Assembly (NCBI RefSeq): GCF_002086115.1
Contig: NZ_MVHJ01000005.1
Coordinates: forward strand, 186,001-250,000
Source of the DNA: Mycolicibacterium bacteremicum
GTDB taxonomy: Bacteria > Actinomycetota > Actinomycetes > Mycobacteriales > Mycobacteriaceae
Length of the DNA stretch: 64,000 bases
Reading direction: 5' to 3'
The notes under the pieces were generated by a model. The model searched no databases. It was not told where the DNA came from and worked only from the letters and a program-made list of their open reading frames with translations. This document shows positions 1-9,596 of the stretch, one piece after another. Each line of letters starts with the position of its first letter. The stretch's first letter is position 1. The translations under genes were made by a program, and so were the position numbers.

Positions 1-465
1 CATCTGCCCCTGGTATTCCTGGCCGACAATCCGGGCATGTTGCCGGGCAGTCGGTCCGAGCAATCGGGCGTGCTGCGGGCCGGGGCCCGGATGTTCGCGG
101 CGCAGACCGCGGCGACGACGTTGAAGCTGCACGTGACGCTGCGCAAGGCCTACGGTTTCGGATCGATGGTGATGTCGCTGTTGGGTTTCGACGGCCAGGA
201 GGCGACGTTCGCGTTCCCGGGCGCGACGATGGGTGCGATGAGCGCCGCCGCGCTGTCCAGGGCATCGCACGCCGAGGAGGACCTGTCGGCCAAACTGCGC
301 GATGCCGAGCTGACCGCGTCGTACCGGTCGGCCGACCATCTGGGCTTCGACGAACTGATCGACCCGCGCGAGACGCGTGATCAGTTGCTCGATGCGCTAC
401 GCCGGGGGCTGCGGGCCCGCCAGGTCGCCGCCGAGCCGGTGCAGCGAACCGTCATCCTGCCCTAG
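1..465 (+). CDS. Acyl-CoA carboxylase carboxyltransferase (beta) subunit, 3' end
   Basis: The reading frame is open from the first base of the window and ends at TAG 463-465, so only the C-terminal ~154 residues are present. They match the C-terminal half of biotin-dependent carboxyltransferases (AccD/PccB family). The segment FLADNPGMLPG resembles the conserved 'D.PGF.PG' stretch that helps bind the acyl-CoA/biotin. It is followed by GARMFAA, the 'YGFGSMVM' stretch and the AFPGATMGAMSA loop. Members move carboxyl from biotin to acetyl-, propionyl- or longer acyl-CoA in the cytoplasm. The substrate cannot be judged from this part. It converges on the leftward LLM oxidoreductase gene. A role in handling propionyl-CoA from the catabolic genes nearby is inference only. 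Confidence 0.85.
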   Translation, partial: HLPLVFLADNPGMLPGSRSEQSGVLRAGARMFAAQTAATTLKLHVTLRKAYGFGSMVMSLLGFDGQEATFAFPGATMGAMSAAALSRASHAEEDLSAKLRDAELTASYRSADHLGFDELIDPRETRDQLLDALRRGLRARQVAAEPVQRTVILP

Positions 466-482
466 CGATTTTGTGGAGCCGC

Positions 483-501
483 CGTCGGAATGGTGCCGAC
501 G
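483..501. terminator. Weak bidirectional hairpin between convergent genes
   Basis: CGTCGG (483-488) and CCGACG (496-501) form a 6-bp stem with a 7-nt loop between the stops of the carboxylase gene and the LLM oxidoreductase gene. There is no T tract on the rightward side. It is a modest candidate terminator only. Confidence 0.3.
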
Positions 502-517
502 ACGAGAACGCCACACG

Positions 518-1600
518 TCACGCATCGGTGGCGCGGTAGGCCGCCACGATCGGTTCCAGCTCATCCGGGGTCGCGCCGTGCATGATCACCGCGTCGGCGC
601 CATAGTCGAACTCCTTGCGCACCCTGTCCACGCACTGCCGGGCCGTTCCAGTCGCCGACGGTTCCAGCCACTCGTCCGGGATCAGTGTCGCGATGTGCTC
701 GATCTGCTCGGGGGTGGCCTTGTGGTCGATACCGCCGCCGATCGACTGGACGACGGCGTCATCGCGGAATCGTTGCAGCACAGCAGGATCCCACTTGTTC
801 GTGCTGACCAGCAGGTCACCATAGCCTTGCAGGTAGGTGGCCAGCCGGGCCACCGTCTTCTTCAGCCGCAATTCCTCGGGCAGGTGGTCGCCGACGGTGG
901 CGAAACACGACCACACCCGCACGCTCGCCGGATCGCGGCCGGCCTGCTCGGCGGCATCCTTGACCGTCTTCACCGCGCGCTGCAGCGTTTCCGGGGTGAA
1001 GTAGGTGTGCAGGATGACGTCGTCGAATTCGCGACCGCCGAGGGCCAGGGTCTGCGGCCCGAACGCGACGATGGCCAGCCGGATGTCCTCGCGGAAATCG
1101 GGATCCAGGAACAGCAGCTGGTATTTCCCGATCGGGCCGTCATGATCGAAGATCAGCTCGCCGTGCCACAGCCGGCGCATCACCTGGGCGAAGTCCTCCA
1201 TCTGGGCGGTCGTCACCGCCGGGACCCCGAACGCGCCGTACATGGCGGCGATCCCCCGGCCCAGACCGAGTGTGAACCGCCCGCCCGAGAGCCGGTGCAT
1301 CGTCGTGGCCCACGACCCGGTGATCAGCGGATGCCGGGTGTTGTGATTGGTCGCGGCGGTGGCGATCTGCATGCGCTCGGTGACGGCCAGGGCGGCACCG
1401 GTCAGCGAGGAGGCCTCCTTGACGTTCCAGCGCTCGGAGATGAACCCGGTACCGAACCCGAGCTCCTCCCCACGCCGGGCCTCGTCCATCAGGGCGGCGG
1501 GTCCTTCACCGCCGGCGCCGGCCAACAGGTAGAAACCGAGTTCATCGAGTACCTCGGTGCCGGTCCCCATGTCGCGTCGCTCCTGCCCGCTGGCCGTCAT
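518..1600 (-). CDS. LLM-class F420-dependent oxidoreductase (MSMEG_2249-like family)
   Basis: This 360-residue luciferase-like (TIM-barrel) protein shows family hallmarks: an early ELGFYLLAG strand, the GTGFISERWNVKE segment, the TAATNHNTRHPL turn, and GGRFTLGLGRG, the usual cofactor-pocket glycine-rich stretch. It resembles the mycobacterial group of F420-dependent oxidoreductases typified by MSMEG_2249. These transfer hydride between reduced F420 and a small substrate, which is unknown here. The ATG at 1600 overlaps the TGA of the upstream gene as ATGA, so I prefer it over an ATG at 1633 that would intrude 34 nt into that gene. It is the last gene of a three-gene operon behind a phosphotransferase-like and an NTF2-like gene, opposite a TetR gene. 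Confidence 0.85.
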   Translation of the reverse strand: MTASGQERRDMGTGTEVLDELGFYLLAGAGGEGPAALMDEARRGEELGFGTGFISERWNVKEASSLTGAALAVTERMQIATAATNHNTRHPLITGSWATTMHRLSGGRFTLGLGRGIAAMYGAFGVPAVTTAQMEDFAQVMRRLWHGELIFDHDGPIGKYQLLFLDPDFREDIRLAIVAFGPQTLALGGREFDDVILHTYFTPETLQRAVKTVKDAAEQAGRDPASVRVWSCFATVGDHLPEELRLKKTVARLATYLQGYGDLLVSTNKWDPAVLQRFRDDAVVQSIGGGIDHKATPEQIEHIATLIPDEWLEPSATGTARQCVDRVRKEFDYGADAVIMHGATPDELEPIVAAYRATDA

Positions 1601-1968
1601 GCCCAAACTCCTTGCTCGTAGCCACAATTCCACACCTCGGTGATCCGGCCGTCGATTACCCGGAAGATCTCCATGGCGGCGATCGTCGTCTCGGTGCCGT
1701 CCTTGAGCGTCATCGGCGACTGATAGACGATCGCCACATGTTCGCCGTCGTCACCGGCGACCACCAGGTTCAGGTCGAAGCGGATGGTCTCGAACATCGC
1801 CCAGTGATTCACCACCCGGTCCACGGCCTCCCGATGGCTGAGCACGGTTGCCGCCCCGACACCGTGCCGAATCACGCGTTCGCCCAACAATTCCTCGGCC
1901 AGCGCGAAGTCGCGATGGTTCCAGACCACCAGGTTGTACTGCTCGACCACCTCCCGCGCGGTCCTCAT
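1597..1968 (-). CDS. NTF2/SnoaL-like small protein
   Basis: A 123-residue protein with the cone-shaped alpha+beta layout of the SnoaL/NTF2 superfamily: N-terminal helices (REVVEQYNLVVWNHRDFALA), an ELLGERVIRHG strand, a helix around VDRVVNHWAMF, and a beta sheet ending in IDGRITEVWNCGYEQG. Family members are isomerases, cyclases, dehydratases or ligand-binding proteins, and sequence alone does not choose between them. It is tightly coupled to its neighbours by 4-nt ATGA overlaps at both ends (1965-1968 and 1597-1600). It probably processes or binds the same metabolite as the LLM oxidoreductase downstream. Confidence 0.75.
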   Translation of the reverse strand: MRTAREVVEQYNLVVWNHRDFALAEELLGERVIRHGVGAATVLSHREAVDRVVNHWAMFETIRFDLNLVVAGDDGEHVAIVYQSPMTLKDGTETTIAAMEIFRVIDGRITEVWNCGYEQGVWA

Positions 1969-2993
1969 GTGAAGGCGCCCAGCGCGTCGACGTCATCGAT
2001 CGCCGCGACGGCCCGGTCGATCAGGGTCAGGCAGAGGCGTTGCGATCGCTCCGGGGCGACATCCCAGGTCAGCAGCGCCACCACGGGCATGTACAGCAAC
2101 AGTGCCGTCGCCAGCCGGTAGTGCTGCCAGGCGCGCTGGTACGGATAGTCGGGCACCAGCGCGACGTACTCGCCGACCAACTCCTCGTCCCGGCCGCGTC
2201 GCACCTCGGTCGGCAGACCCTGGCTGACCAAATATGCGATGTCCGCGGCGCCGGCGCCACGAACGCTCAACTGGAAATCGACCAGCTTCAGCTCGTCGCC
2301 TCGGAAGAACATGTTGTCGGCCCGGATGTCGCCGTGCAGCAACGTGTTTGGTTCGGCGAGGGCCGTCAGTGCATGCGGGGCGATATCAGCGAACCGTTCG
2401 GCGAAGCGCGCGACCCCGGCCGGTACCGGCTGCTCGGCGTGCTCGCGATAGAGCTGCCAGCCCGGTCCGAACGCGGGCAGGAAGAGGTCTCGGGTCAGCG
2501 TGCTGTCGAGGCTCGGGAAGTTGCCCAGCACCGCCGGGTCGGCGGTCGCGGACCACGCATGCAGACCGGCGAGTTCCCGAATGCAACGGCGGGCGCGATC
2601 CAGGCTCAGTCCGGCCAGGTGGTCGGCGTTGTCCCAGTCGCGCAGGTCCTCCAGAACCAGGACGAAGTCCTGACCGGACAGCAGGGCGGCGTGAGCGCGG
2701 GCCGTGCCGATCGGTGCCGCGACCGCGATCTCACGGTAGAAGCGCACCTCGCGTTCGTAGCCACCGAGCATCTCCATACCACCGCGGGCCACCGACTCGG
2801 CGGGCAGCTTGACGATCACTGTCTCGGGCCCGTCGCCGCGCAGATGCATCCGGTAGAGGTTGGCCGAGAATCCGGTGTCCTGCGCGATGCGCTCGGCGCG
2901 GACCGCATTCACCGCGACGCCGAGGACCTCGCCGAGCCAGCGGGCGGTGATCTGATCGATGGAGGTCGGCACGGCCACCGCGGGTGACGTCAT
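1965..2993 (-). CDS. Phosphotransferase family protein (APH/choline-kinase fold)
   Basis: A 342-residue kinase-like protein of the aminoglycoside-phosphotransferase superfamily. The catalytic loop LLHGDIRADN (about residue 220) gives the HxD...N Brenner motif, and LVDFQ, ~15 residues on, supplies the metal-binding Asp. The N-lobe has IVKLPAES, with the likely ATP lysine. Similar mycobacterial proteins are annotated as phosphotransferases or acyl-CoA dehydrogenase-like kinases with unknown substrates. It leads a three-gene leftward operon. The start at 2993 lies 64 bp from the divergent TetR start, so the TetR and the palindrome at 3021-3037 probably control it. Confidence 0.8.
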   Translation of the reverse strand: MTSPAVAVPTSIDQITARWLGEVLGVAVNAVRAERIAQDTGFSANLYRMHLRGDGPETVIVKLPAESVARGGMEMLGGYEREVRFYREIAVAAPIGTARAHAALLSGQDFVLVLEDLRDWDNADHLAGLSLDRARRCIRELAGLHAWSATADPAVLGNFPSLDSTLTRDLFLPAFGPGWQLYREHAEQPVPAGVARFAERFADIAPHALTALAEPNTLLHGDIRADNMFFRGDELKLVDFQLSVRGAGAADIAYLVSQGLPTEVRRGRDEELVGEYVALVPDYPYQRAWQHYRLATALLLYMPVVALLTWDVAPERSQRLCLTLIDRAVAAIDDVDALGAFT

Positions 2994-3020
2994 CGTCGAC
3001 CTCCAATTATTTGACGCTGA

Positions 3021-3037
3021 ACAAGTAAGTTAGTTGT
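3021..3037. promoter_or_regulatory. Candidate TetR operator in divergent promoter
   Basis: ACAAGTAAGTTAGTTGT is a 17-bp imperfect palindrome (ACAA-TAA-TTA-TTGT symmetric, 14 of 17 positions) in the 64-bp gap between the phosphotransferase and TetR genes. A TAATAT -10-like hexamer follows at 3046-3051, 7 bp before the TetR GTG. Position and symmetry suggest autoregulation by the adjacent TetR. Confidence 0.5.
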
Positions 3038-3057
3038 CGGGCGTCTAATATGCAAGG

Positions 3058-3644
3058 GTGGTTCAACGCCTGACCCAGCCCGAGCGCGTCGAACAATCCG
3101 CGCGCCGGTTGCTGCAGGCTGCCGCCGAGCTCATCGTCGAAAAGGGCTGGGAGGCAACGACAGCCGCCGAGATCGGCCGACGTGCCGGCTACAGCCGGGC
3201 CATGGTGCACGCCCGCTACGGCAGCAAGGACGCCATCCTGGACGCGTTCCAGCAGGTGTACGTGGCGCGACTGAACCCCGATCCTGAACCGGCCGCCAGC
3301 GGACTGCAGCAGGTGCTGGCACACTTCGACCGGGTTCAGGAGATACATGCCGAGGATGCCGCCGTCACCCGAGCCATGTTCGTCTCGGCCTTCGAGGCGG
3401 TGAAGACGAGTTCGCCGCTGCGCACCGCGGTCCGCGAGCAACTCGGCGCCGCGGCACAGAAGGTGGCCGCCGGGGTGCGCACCGGTATCGCCGACGGCTC
3501 GCTGCGCCCCGATATCGACGGTGACGCCGCGGTCCGCGATATCACCGGGTCCATCTTCGGCATCGCGTTCCAGTGGGTGGTACTGCCCGAGGACCACGAC
3601 CTCGCCCACGAGATCGACTGTGTGCGAGAACGGATCGTGGCAAC

Positions 3645-3657
<13 letters not shown>
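3058..3657 (+). CDS. TetR/AcrR family transcriptional regulator
   Basis: A 199-residue TetR-type repressor. The N-terminal helix-turn-helix spans about residues 15-60: ARRLLQAAAELIVEKGW, then TTAAEIGRRAGYSRAMVHARYGS, then KDAILDAF. An all-helical ligand domain follows. The GTG at 3058 is chosen because no in-frame ATG precedes it and the HTH begins at the usual distance. The gene is divergent from the phosphotransferase-NTF2-LLM operon and shares a 64-bp promoter region holding a palindrome. Its 3' end overlaps the convergent alpha/beta hydrolase gene by 13 nt (3645-3657). The ligand is unknown; control of the divergent operon is inferred from position. Confidence 0.88.
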
Positions 3658-5445
<1,788 letters not shown>

Positions 5446-5446
<1 letters not shown>

Positions 5447-6267
5447 CAGAATTGCGCCATTCCGTTGTCGATGGACAGCGCGACCGCGCTGATGTGTCGG
5501 GCCTCGTCGGAGGCCAGCCAGGCCGCCGAGGCCGCGATGTCCTCGGGTTCGACGATCCAGTTCGGGGTGAAAGGCGTGCCCATCTGCACCAGTGCCGGGT
5601 TGGTCTCGAACGCCTTGTTCAGCGCGACGACCATGTCGCCGGTCCCCATCGCGGTGGCCACCGGCCCGGGGTGCAGGCTGTTGACCCGGATGTGATGCCT
5701 ACCGAGTTCGGCGGCGAACGCCCGCGCCATGCCCGTGACGGCGTGCTTGCTCGCGGTGTAATGCACCATGAACGCCTGCATCTTCACTCCCGCAAGCGAA
5801 CTGACCAGGATGACCGAGCCACCGCGGCCCCCGTCGATGATGTGCTGGGCCCCGGCCATCACGGTGTTCCAGGTACCGGTGACATTGATGTCGATGGTGT
5901 CGCGGAAGGATTCGGGGGTGATGTCGTTCCACGCCTCGGGAATGGTGATCCCGGCGTTGGCCACGATCACATCCAGTCGGCCGAGTTCGGCGACACCGTC
6001 GTCGACCGCGGCTTTCAGCCCGTCGAAGTCGCGCACATCGACGGCGCGGTGGAATATCCGCCGGCCGGTGGCCTTGACCAGGTCGACGGTTTCGGCGAAC
6101 TCGTCGGGGGTGGCCGACAGATAGGGCACCTTGGGCGGTAGCGGTCCGGCGATGTCGACCGCGATGATGTCGGCGCCCTCGTTGGCCATCCGGACGGCGT
6201 GCGCGCGGCCCTGGCCACGGGCGGCTCCGGTGATGAACGCGACCTTGTCTGTCAACAACCCCGGCAT
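5446..6267 (-). CDS. Mycofactocin-coupled SDR family oxidoreductase
   Basis: A 273-residue short-chain dehydrogenase with the glycine motif TGAARGQG, NAG (IVANAGI), catalytic Ser (LVSSLAG) and YTASK. It carries the features I associate with the mycofactocin-dependent SDR subfamily: ARGQGRAHAVRMANEGADII and, after IIAVDIAG, a ~25-residue insertion (YLSATPDEFAETVDLVK) before the next strand. Those enzymes keep NAD tightly bound and regenerate it with the peptide-derived redox cofactor mycofactocin while oxidising alcohols. It heads the leftward operon and is divergent from the Rieske oxygenase, with a shared TACTGTA palindrome at 6307-6325. The substrate is probably a hydroxylated product of the island, by inference. 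Confidence 0.85.
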
Positions 6268-6306
6268 TGCACTCCTCTACATTTCACGGCAGTCCGCCGA
6301 CGATAC

Positions 6307-6325
6307 TACTGTAAGCTGTTCAGTA
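6307..6325. promoter_or_regulatory. Island operator, site 1 (TACTGTA-N5-TACAGTA type)
   Basis: TACTGTAAGCTGTTCAGTA has the arms TACTGTA and TTCAGTA (13 of 14 arm positions match the shared motif). It lies midway between the divergent SDR and Rieske oxygenase genes. TACAGT-like halves could serve as -10 elements for either direction, so a bound repressor would block both promoters. Confidence 0.7.
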
Positions 6326-6352
6326 TCTGGCTCGGATCCGGAGGGCGCACCC

Positions 6353-7360
6353 GTGGAAGTTCCGTTCACCTGGAAGGTCACCGGCTGGTTCATGATCGGC
6401 TGGTCGGCCGAGTTCGTCGCCGGGGAGTCCCGGTCATTGCGCTACTTCGGCGAGGACCTGGTCGCCTGGCGCGACGCGGCCGGCGTGCTGCACCTGATGG
6501 AGGGGCACTGCAAGCATCTCGGGGCGCACCTGGGCCATGGCGGGAGAATCGTCGGTGACTGCGTGGAATGCCCGTTCCACGGCTGGCGGTGGGGCCCGGA
6601 TGGCGCCAACACCTACATCCCCTACCAACCCGACAAGCCCAACCGCGGGCTCAGGCTGCGGGTCTACCCGATCCAGGAGCAGCACGGCTGCGTGTTCATG
6701 TGGTACCAACCGCACGGCGAACCGCCGCAGTGGGCACTGCCCGACATCTTCGACAAGTTTCCCCAGTTCCCCACCGACCCGGACACTTTCTACCGGCCCT
6801 ACCCGGAGTTCTCCCGATTCGCCGAGAACGAGCCGGTGCACCCGCAGATCGTCGCCGAAAACGGACCCGACAGTGCCCATTTCCGCTACGTGCACCGCGC
6901 CACCGTCACCCCGGTGTGCCTGGACTGGAAGGTGGTCGACAACGAGTGGCAGTTCCTGACGGGCTGGCCCGACGCCCGTAGCGACGACCCCGACAAGATG
7001 GCGCTCTACATCCACAGCCACTTCTCCGGCCTCGGCTTCGCGATCAGCGCCTTCGAGGGCGCCGCCGATCACCGACTGATCTTCGCCTGTACACCGGTCG
7101 ACGACCATGTTTCGAACATGTTCTATTCGATCTGGTGGCCCAAGGAACCCGGCGAGTGTTCCGACATCCCGCCCGAGCACGTCCGCGCGCGTGTGGAGAA
7201 GCAGTACCTCGTGACGGTGTGGGACGACCTGGACATCTGGCGCCACCAGAAGTATGTCGAGCGGCCGTCGCTGTCCAAGATCGACGCGAAACCCTATATG
7301 GCCATGCGTAAGTGGGCGCAGCAGTTCTACGAAGTTCCCGCCGCCGGCCTGCCCGTATGA
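6353..7360 (+). CDS. Rieske non-heme iron oxygenase (KshA-like)
   Basis: A 335-residue oxygenase alpha subunit. The Rieske [2Fe-2S] ligands are C53 and H55 (CKH) and C73 and H76 (CPFH). The mononuclear iron site follows as NGPDSAHFRYVH (DxxHxxxH), with a distal acidic ligand expected in the C-terminal half. Size and motif spacing resemble the mycobacterial KshA/3-ketosteroid 9alpha-hydroxylase group rather than large ring-hydroxylating alpha subunits. GTG at 6353 is chosen because GGAGGG (6340-6345) sits 7 nt upstream; the frame is open further 5' but lies inside the promoter and the SDR gene. No partner reductase is adjacent. It heads a rightward operon with the isochorismatase-like gene and FadD. 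Confidence 0.88.
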   Translation: MEVPFTWKVTGWFMIGWSAEFVAGESRSLRYFGEDLVAWRDAAGVLHLMEGHCKHLGAHLGHGGRIVGDCVECPFHGWRWGPDGANTYIPYQPDKPNRGLRLRVYPIQEQHGCVFMWYQPHGEPPQWALPDIFDKFPQFPTDPDTFYRPYPEFSRFAENEPVHPQIVAENGPDSAHFRYVHRATVTPVCLDWKVVDNEWQFLTGWPDARSDDPDKMALYIHSHFSGLGFAISAFEGAADHRLIFACTPVDDHVSNMFYSIWWPKEPGECSDIPPEHVRARVEKQYLVTVWDDLDIWRHQKYVERPSLSKIDAKPYMAMRKWAQQFYEVPAAGLPV

Positions 7361-7944
7361 CGACCGCGGTCGTCACCCAGGAATTGCAGGGTGCGGTGGT
7401 CGGCCCGAATGCCGGCCTCGCGGTGCTGGCCCGCGAGGCGCAGCGGTTCGCGCTGCCCAACATCGCGCGACTGCTGCCGGCGGCCCGGGCCGCCGGGCAC
7501 CAGGTCGTGCACTGTCTGGTCCAGCGCCGCCCAGACGGCCGCGGTTCCAACCACAACGCCCGGCTGTTCGCCGCGGGTAAGCGCGCCGTGGACATCGCCC
7601 CCGGCAGCGAGGGCGCCACGCTGCTACCCGAATTCGGTCCGGAGCCCGAGGATCTGGTGCTGACGCGCCGGCACGGCGTGGGACCGATGGGCGGTACCGA
7701 TCTGGACGCGGTGTTGCGCAATCTGGGTATCACGACCATCGTCGCCGTCGGGGTCTCGTTGAACATCGCGATCCCCAACCTGGTGATGGACGCAGTCAAT
7801 GCCGGCTACCGCGTGGTGCTGCCCCGCGACGCGGTCGCCGGTTTCCCCGCCGAATACGGCCAGGCCGTCATCGACAACAGCCTGTCCCTGCTGGCCACCA
7901 TCACCACCACCGATGAACTCCTCGACCAGTGGAGGACGATATGA
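7357..7944 (+). CDS. Isochorismatase-fold protein with altered catalytic triad
   Basis: A 195-residue protein with the isochorismatase/cysteine-hydrolase fold: early strand TAVVTQELQG, HQVVHCLVQRRPDG, VLTRRHGVGPMGGTDLD, and GITTIVAVGVSLNIAIPNLV followed by MDAVNAGYRVVLPRDAV. By eye the family Asp-Lys-Cys triad is changed. The Asp of the usual 'DxQ' is Glu (ELQ), the Lys of 'TKxxxSAFxGT' is Arg (TRR), and the nucleophilic Cys of 'GxxTxxC' is absent (GVSLNIA). It is therefore probably not an amidase or isochorismatase of the usual kind. ATGA overlaps with the Rieske gene (7357-7360) and with FadD (7941-7944) show a tight operon. Confidence 0.75.
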   Translation: MTTAVVTQELQGAVVGPNAGLAVLAREAQRFALPNIARLLPAARAAGHQVVHCLVQRRPDGRGSNHNARLFAAGKRAVDIAPGSEGATLLPEFGPEPEDLVLTRRHGVGPMGGTDLDAVLRNLGITTIVAVGVSLNIAIPNLVMDAVNAGYRVVLPRDAVAGFPAEYGQAVIDNSLSLLATITTTDELLDQWRTI

Positions 7945-9593
7945 CCGAGTACGCCGTCGCCGCCGTCGCAGAGGCTGTCGCCGCGGCCGTCCCGGACCGG
8001 ACCCTGGTGATCCAGGGTGACCGTCGCGTCAGCTACGCCCAGATCGTGGACCGCTCGCAGCGGCTGGCGGCATATCTGCACGCGCAGGGGCTCGGCTGCC
8101 ACACCGATCGCGCATCGTTGTCCGGCCACCAGGTGGGCCAGGATCTGCTGGGCATCTACGCCCACAACGCACCGGAGTTCGTCGAGGGCCTGCTCGGGTG
8201 CTTCCGCGCCCGGGTGGCACCGTTCAACGTCAACTACCGATACGTGGCCGCCGAATTGCAGTATCTGCTGGCCGATTCGGCGGCCTCCGCGCTGCTGTAC
8301 CACGCCGCATTCGCGCCCCGGGTCGCCGAAATCCGCGACGGCCTCCCGAACCTGCGGGTGCTCATCCAGATCGCCGATGACTCCGGCAACGAATTGCTGC
8401 CCGGCGCCGTGGATTATGAGTCGATCGTCACCGCCGACGTGCCGGCGCCTCCGGTGCGGCCCTGCCCCGATGACCTCTACGTCCTCTACACCGGCGGCAC
8501 GACGGGTATGCCCAAGGGCGTGCTGTGGCGCCAGCACGACATCTTCATGGCGGCCTTCGGAGGTCGCAACATGGTCACCGGTGAATGCGCCGCCTCCGTC
8601 GACGAGATCGTCGCGCGGGTGATCGAGAACCCGGGCACCAGGCTGCTCATCCTGCCCCCGCTCATCCACGGTGCCGCGCAATGGGCCGCGATGACGGCGA
8701 TCACCACCGGTCAGACCCTCGTCTTCGCGGGCACCGTGGACCGCTTCGACGCCGAGGAGGTGGTGCGCACCATCGAACGTGAGCAGGTGGCGGTCGCCAC
8801 CGTTGTCGGTGACGCGATGGCCCGGCCGCTGCTGGCCGCCATCGCCGGCGGCACGGCCGATGTGTCGTCGCTGGCCGTGGTCGCCAACGGCGGCGCGCAA
8901 CTCACCCCGTACGTCAAACAGAAGCTGATCGACGCCAAACCCGGTCTCATCGTGATCGACGGGGTCGGGTCCTCGGAGACCGGCGCCCAGATGAGTCACA
9001 TGTCGGCTCCCGGGGCGGTCTCGACCGGTACGTTCACCGCCGGCCCGGACACCTGCGTGGTGGCCGAGGATCTGAGCGCCGTGCTGGAACCCGCCCATGA
9101 CGGACTCGGCTGGCTGGCACAGCGCGGCTTCGTCCCGTTGGGCTACAAGGGCGATGCCGCCAAGACCGCGGCGACCTTTCCGGTGATCGGCGGTGTCCGG
9201 TTCGCGGTGCCCGGCGACCGCGCCCGGCATCTCGGAAGTGGCGCAATCGAATTGCTCGGCCGCGACTCGGTCACCATCAATTCCGGTGGTGAGAAGATCT
9301 TCGCCGAGGAGGTCGAGTCGGCGATCGCCTCTCATCCAGCGGTCGCCGATGTCGTGGTGGCCGGCCGGCCCAGTGAGCGCTGGGGCGCCGAGGTGGTGGC
9401 CGTGGTGGCGCTCGCCGACGGCGCCGCGGCCGGCGCCGATGAGCTCATCAGGCACGCCGAGACGTCCATCGCCCGATACAAATTGCCCAAGGACATCGTC
9501 TTCCGTCCGGTGATCGTGCGCAGCCCGGCGGGCAAGGCGGACTATCGCTGGGCGCGCGAGCAGGTGACCCGGGCGGGCGCAGCGAATCGATGA
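7941..9593 (+). CDS. Acyl-CoA synthetase (FadD family)
   Basis: A 550-residue adenylate-forming ligase. The AMP/P-loop motif is YTGGTTGMPKGVLW. The A5-type segment IDGVGSSETG is followed by the hinge region and LLGRDSVTINSGGEKIFAEE, then VVVAGRPSERWGAEVVAVV, and SPAGKADYRWA, which carries the C-terminal catalytic Lys. It belongs to the mycobacterial FadD subgroup with an N-terminal GHQVGQDLLGIYAHNAPEF segment, used for steroid or terpenoid acids and medium or branched acids. It makes an acyl-CoA from ATP, CoA and a carboxylate. ATG 7941 overlaps the preceding TGA. It ends 3 bp before the convergent ALDH stop. Confidence 0.88.
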   Translation: MTEYAVAAVAEAVAAAVPDRTLVIQGDRRVSYAQIVDRSQRLAAYLHAQGLGCHTDRASLSGHQVGQDLLGIYAHNAPEFVEGLLGCFRARVAPFNVNYRYVAAELQYLLADSAASALLYHAAFAPRVAEIRDGLPNLRVLIQIADDSGNELLPGAVDYESIVTADVPAPPVRPCPDDLYVLYTGGTTGMPKGVLWRQHDIFMAAFGGRNMVTGECAASVDEIVARVIENPGTRLLILPPLIHGAAQWAAMTAITTGQTLVFAGTVDRFDAEEVVRTIEREQVAVATVVGDAMARPLLAAIAGGTADVSSLAVVANGGAQLTPYVKQKLIDAKPGLIVIDGVGSSETGAQMSHMSAPGAVSTGTFTAGPDTCVVAEDLSAVLEPAHDGLGWLAQRGFVPLGYKGDAAKTAATFPVIGGVRFAVPGDRARHLGSGAIELLGRDSVTINSGGEKIFAEEVESAIASHPAVADVVVAGRPSERWGAEVVAVVALADGAAAGADELIRHAETSIARYKLPKDIVFRPVIVRSPAGKADYRWAREQVTRAGAANR

Positions 9594-9596
9594 CGC

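Noticed and set aside
7112..7125. Perfect match to the KstR consensus TNNAACNNGTTNNA
   Set aside because: It lies deep inside the Rieske oxygenase coding region, far from any start, so it is most likely chance.
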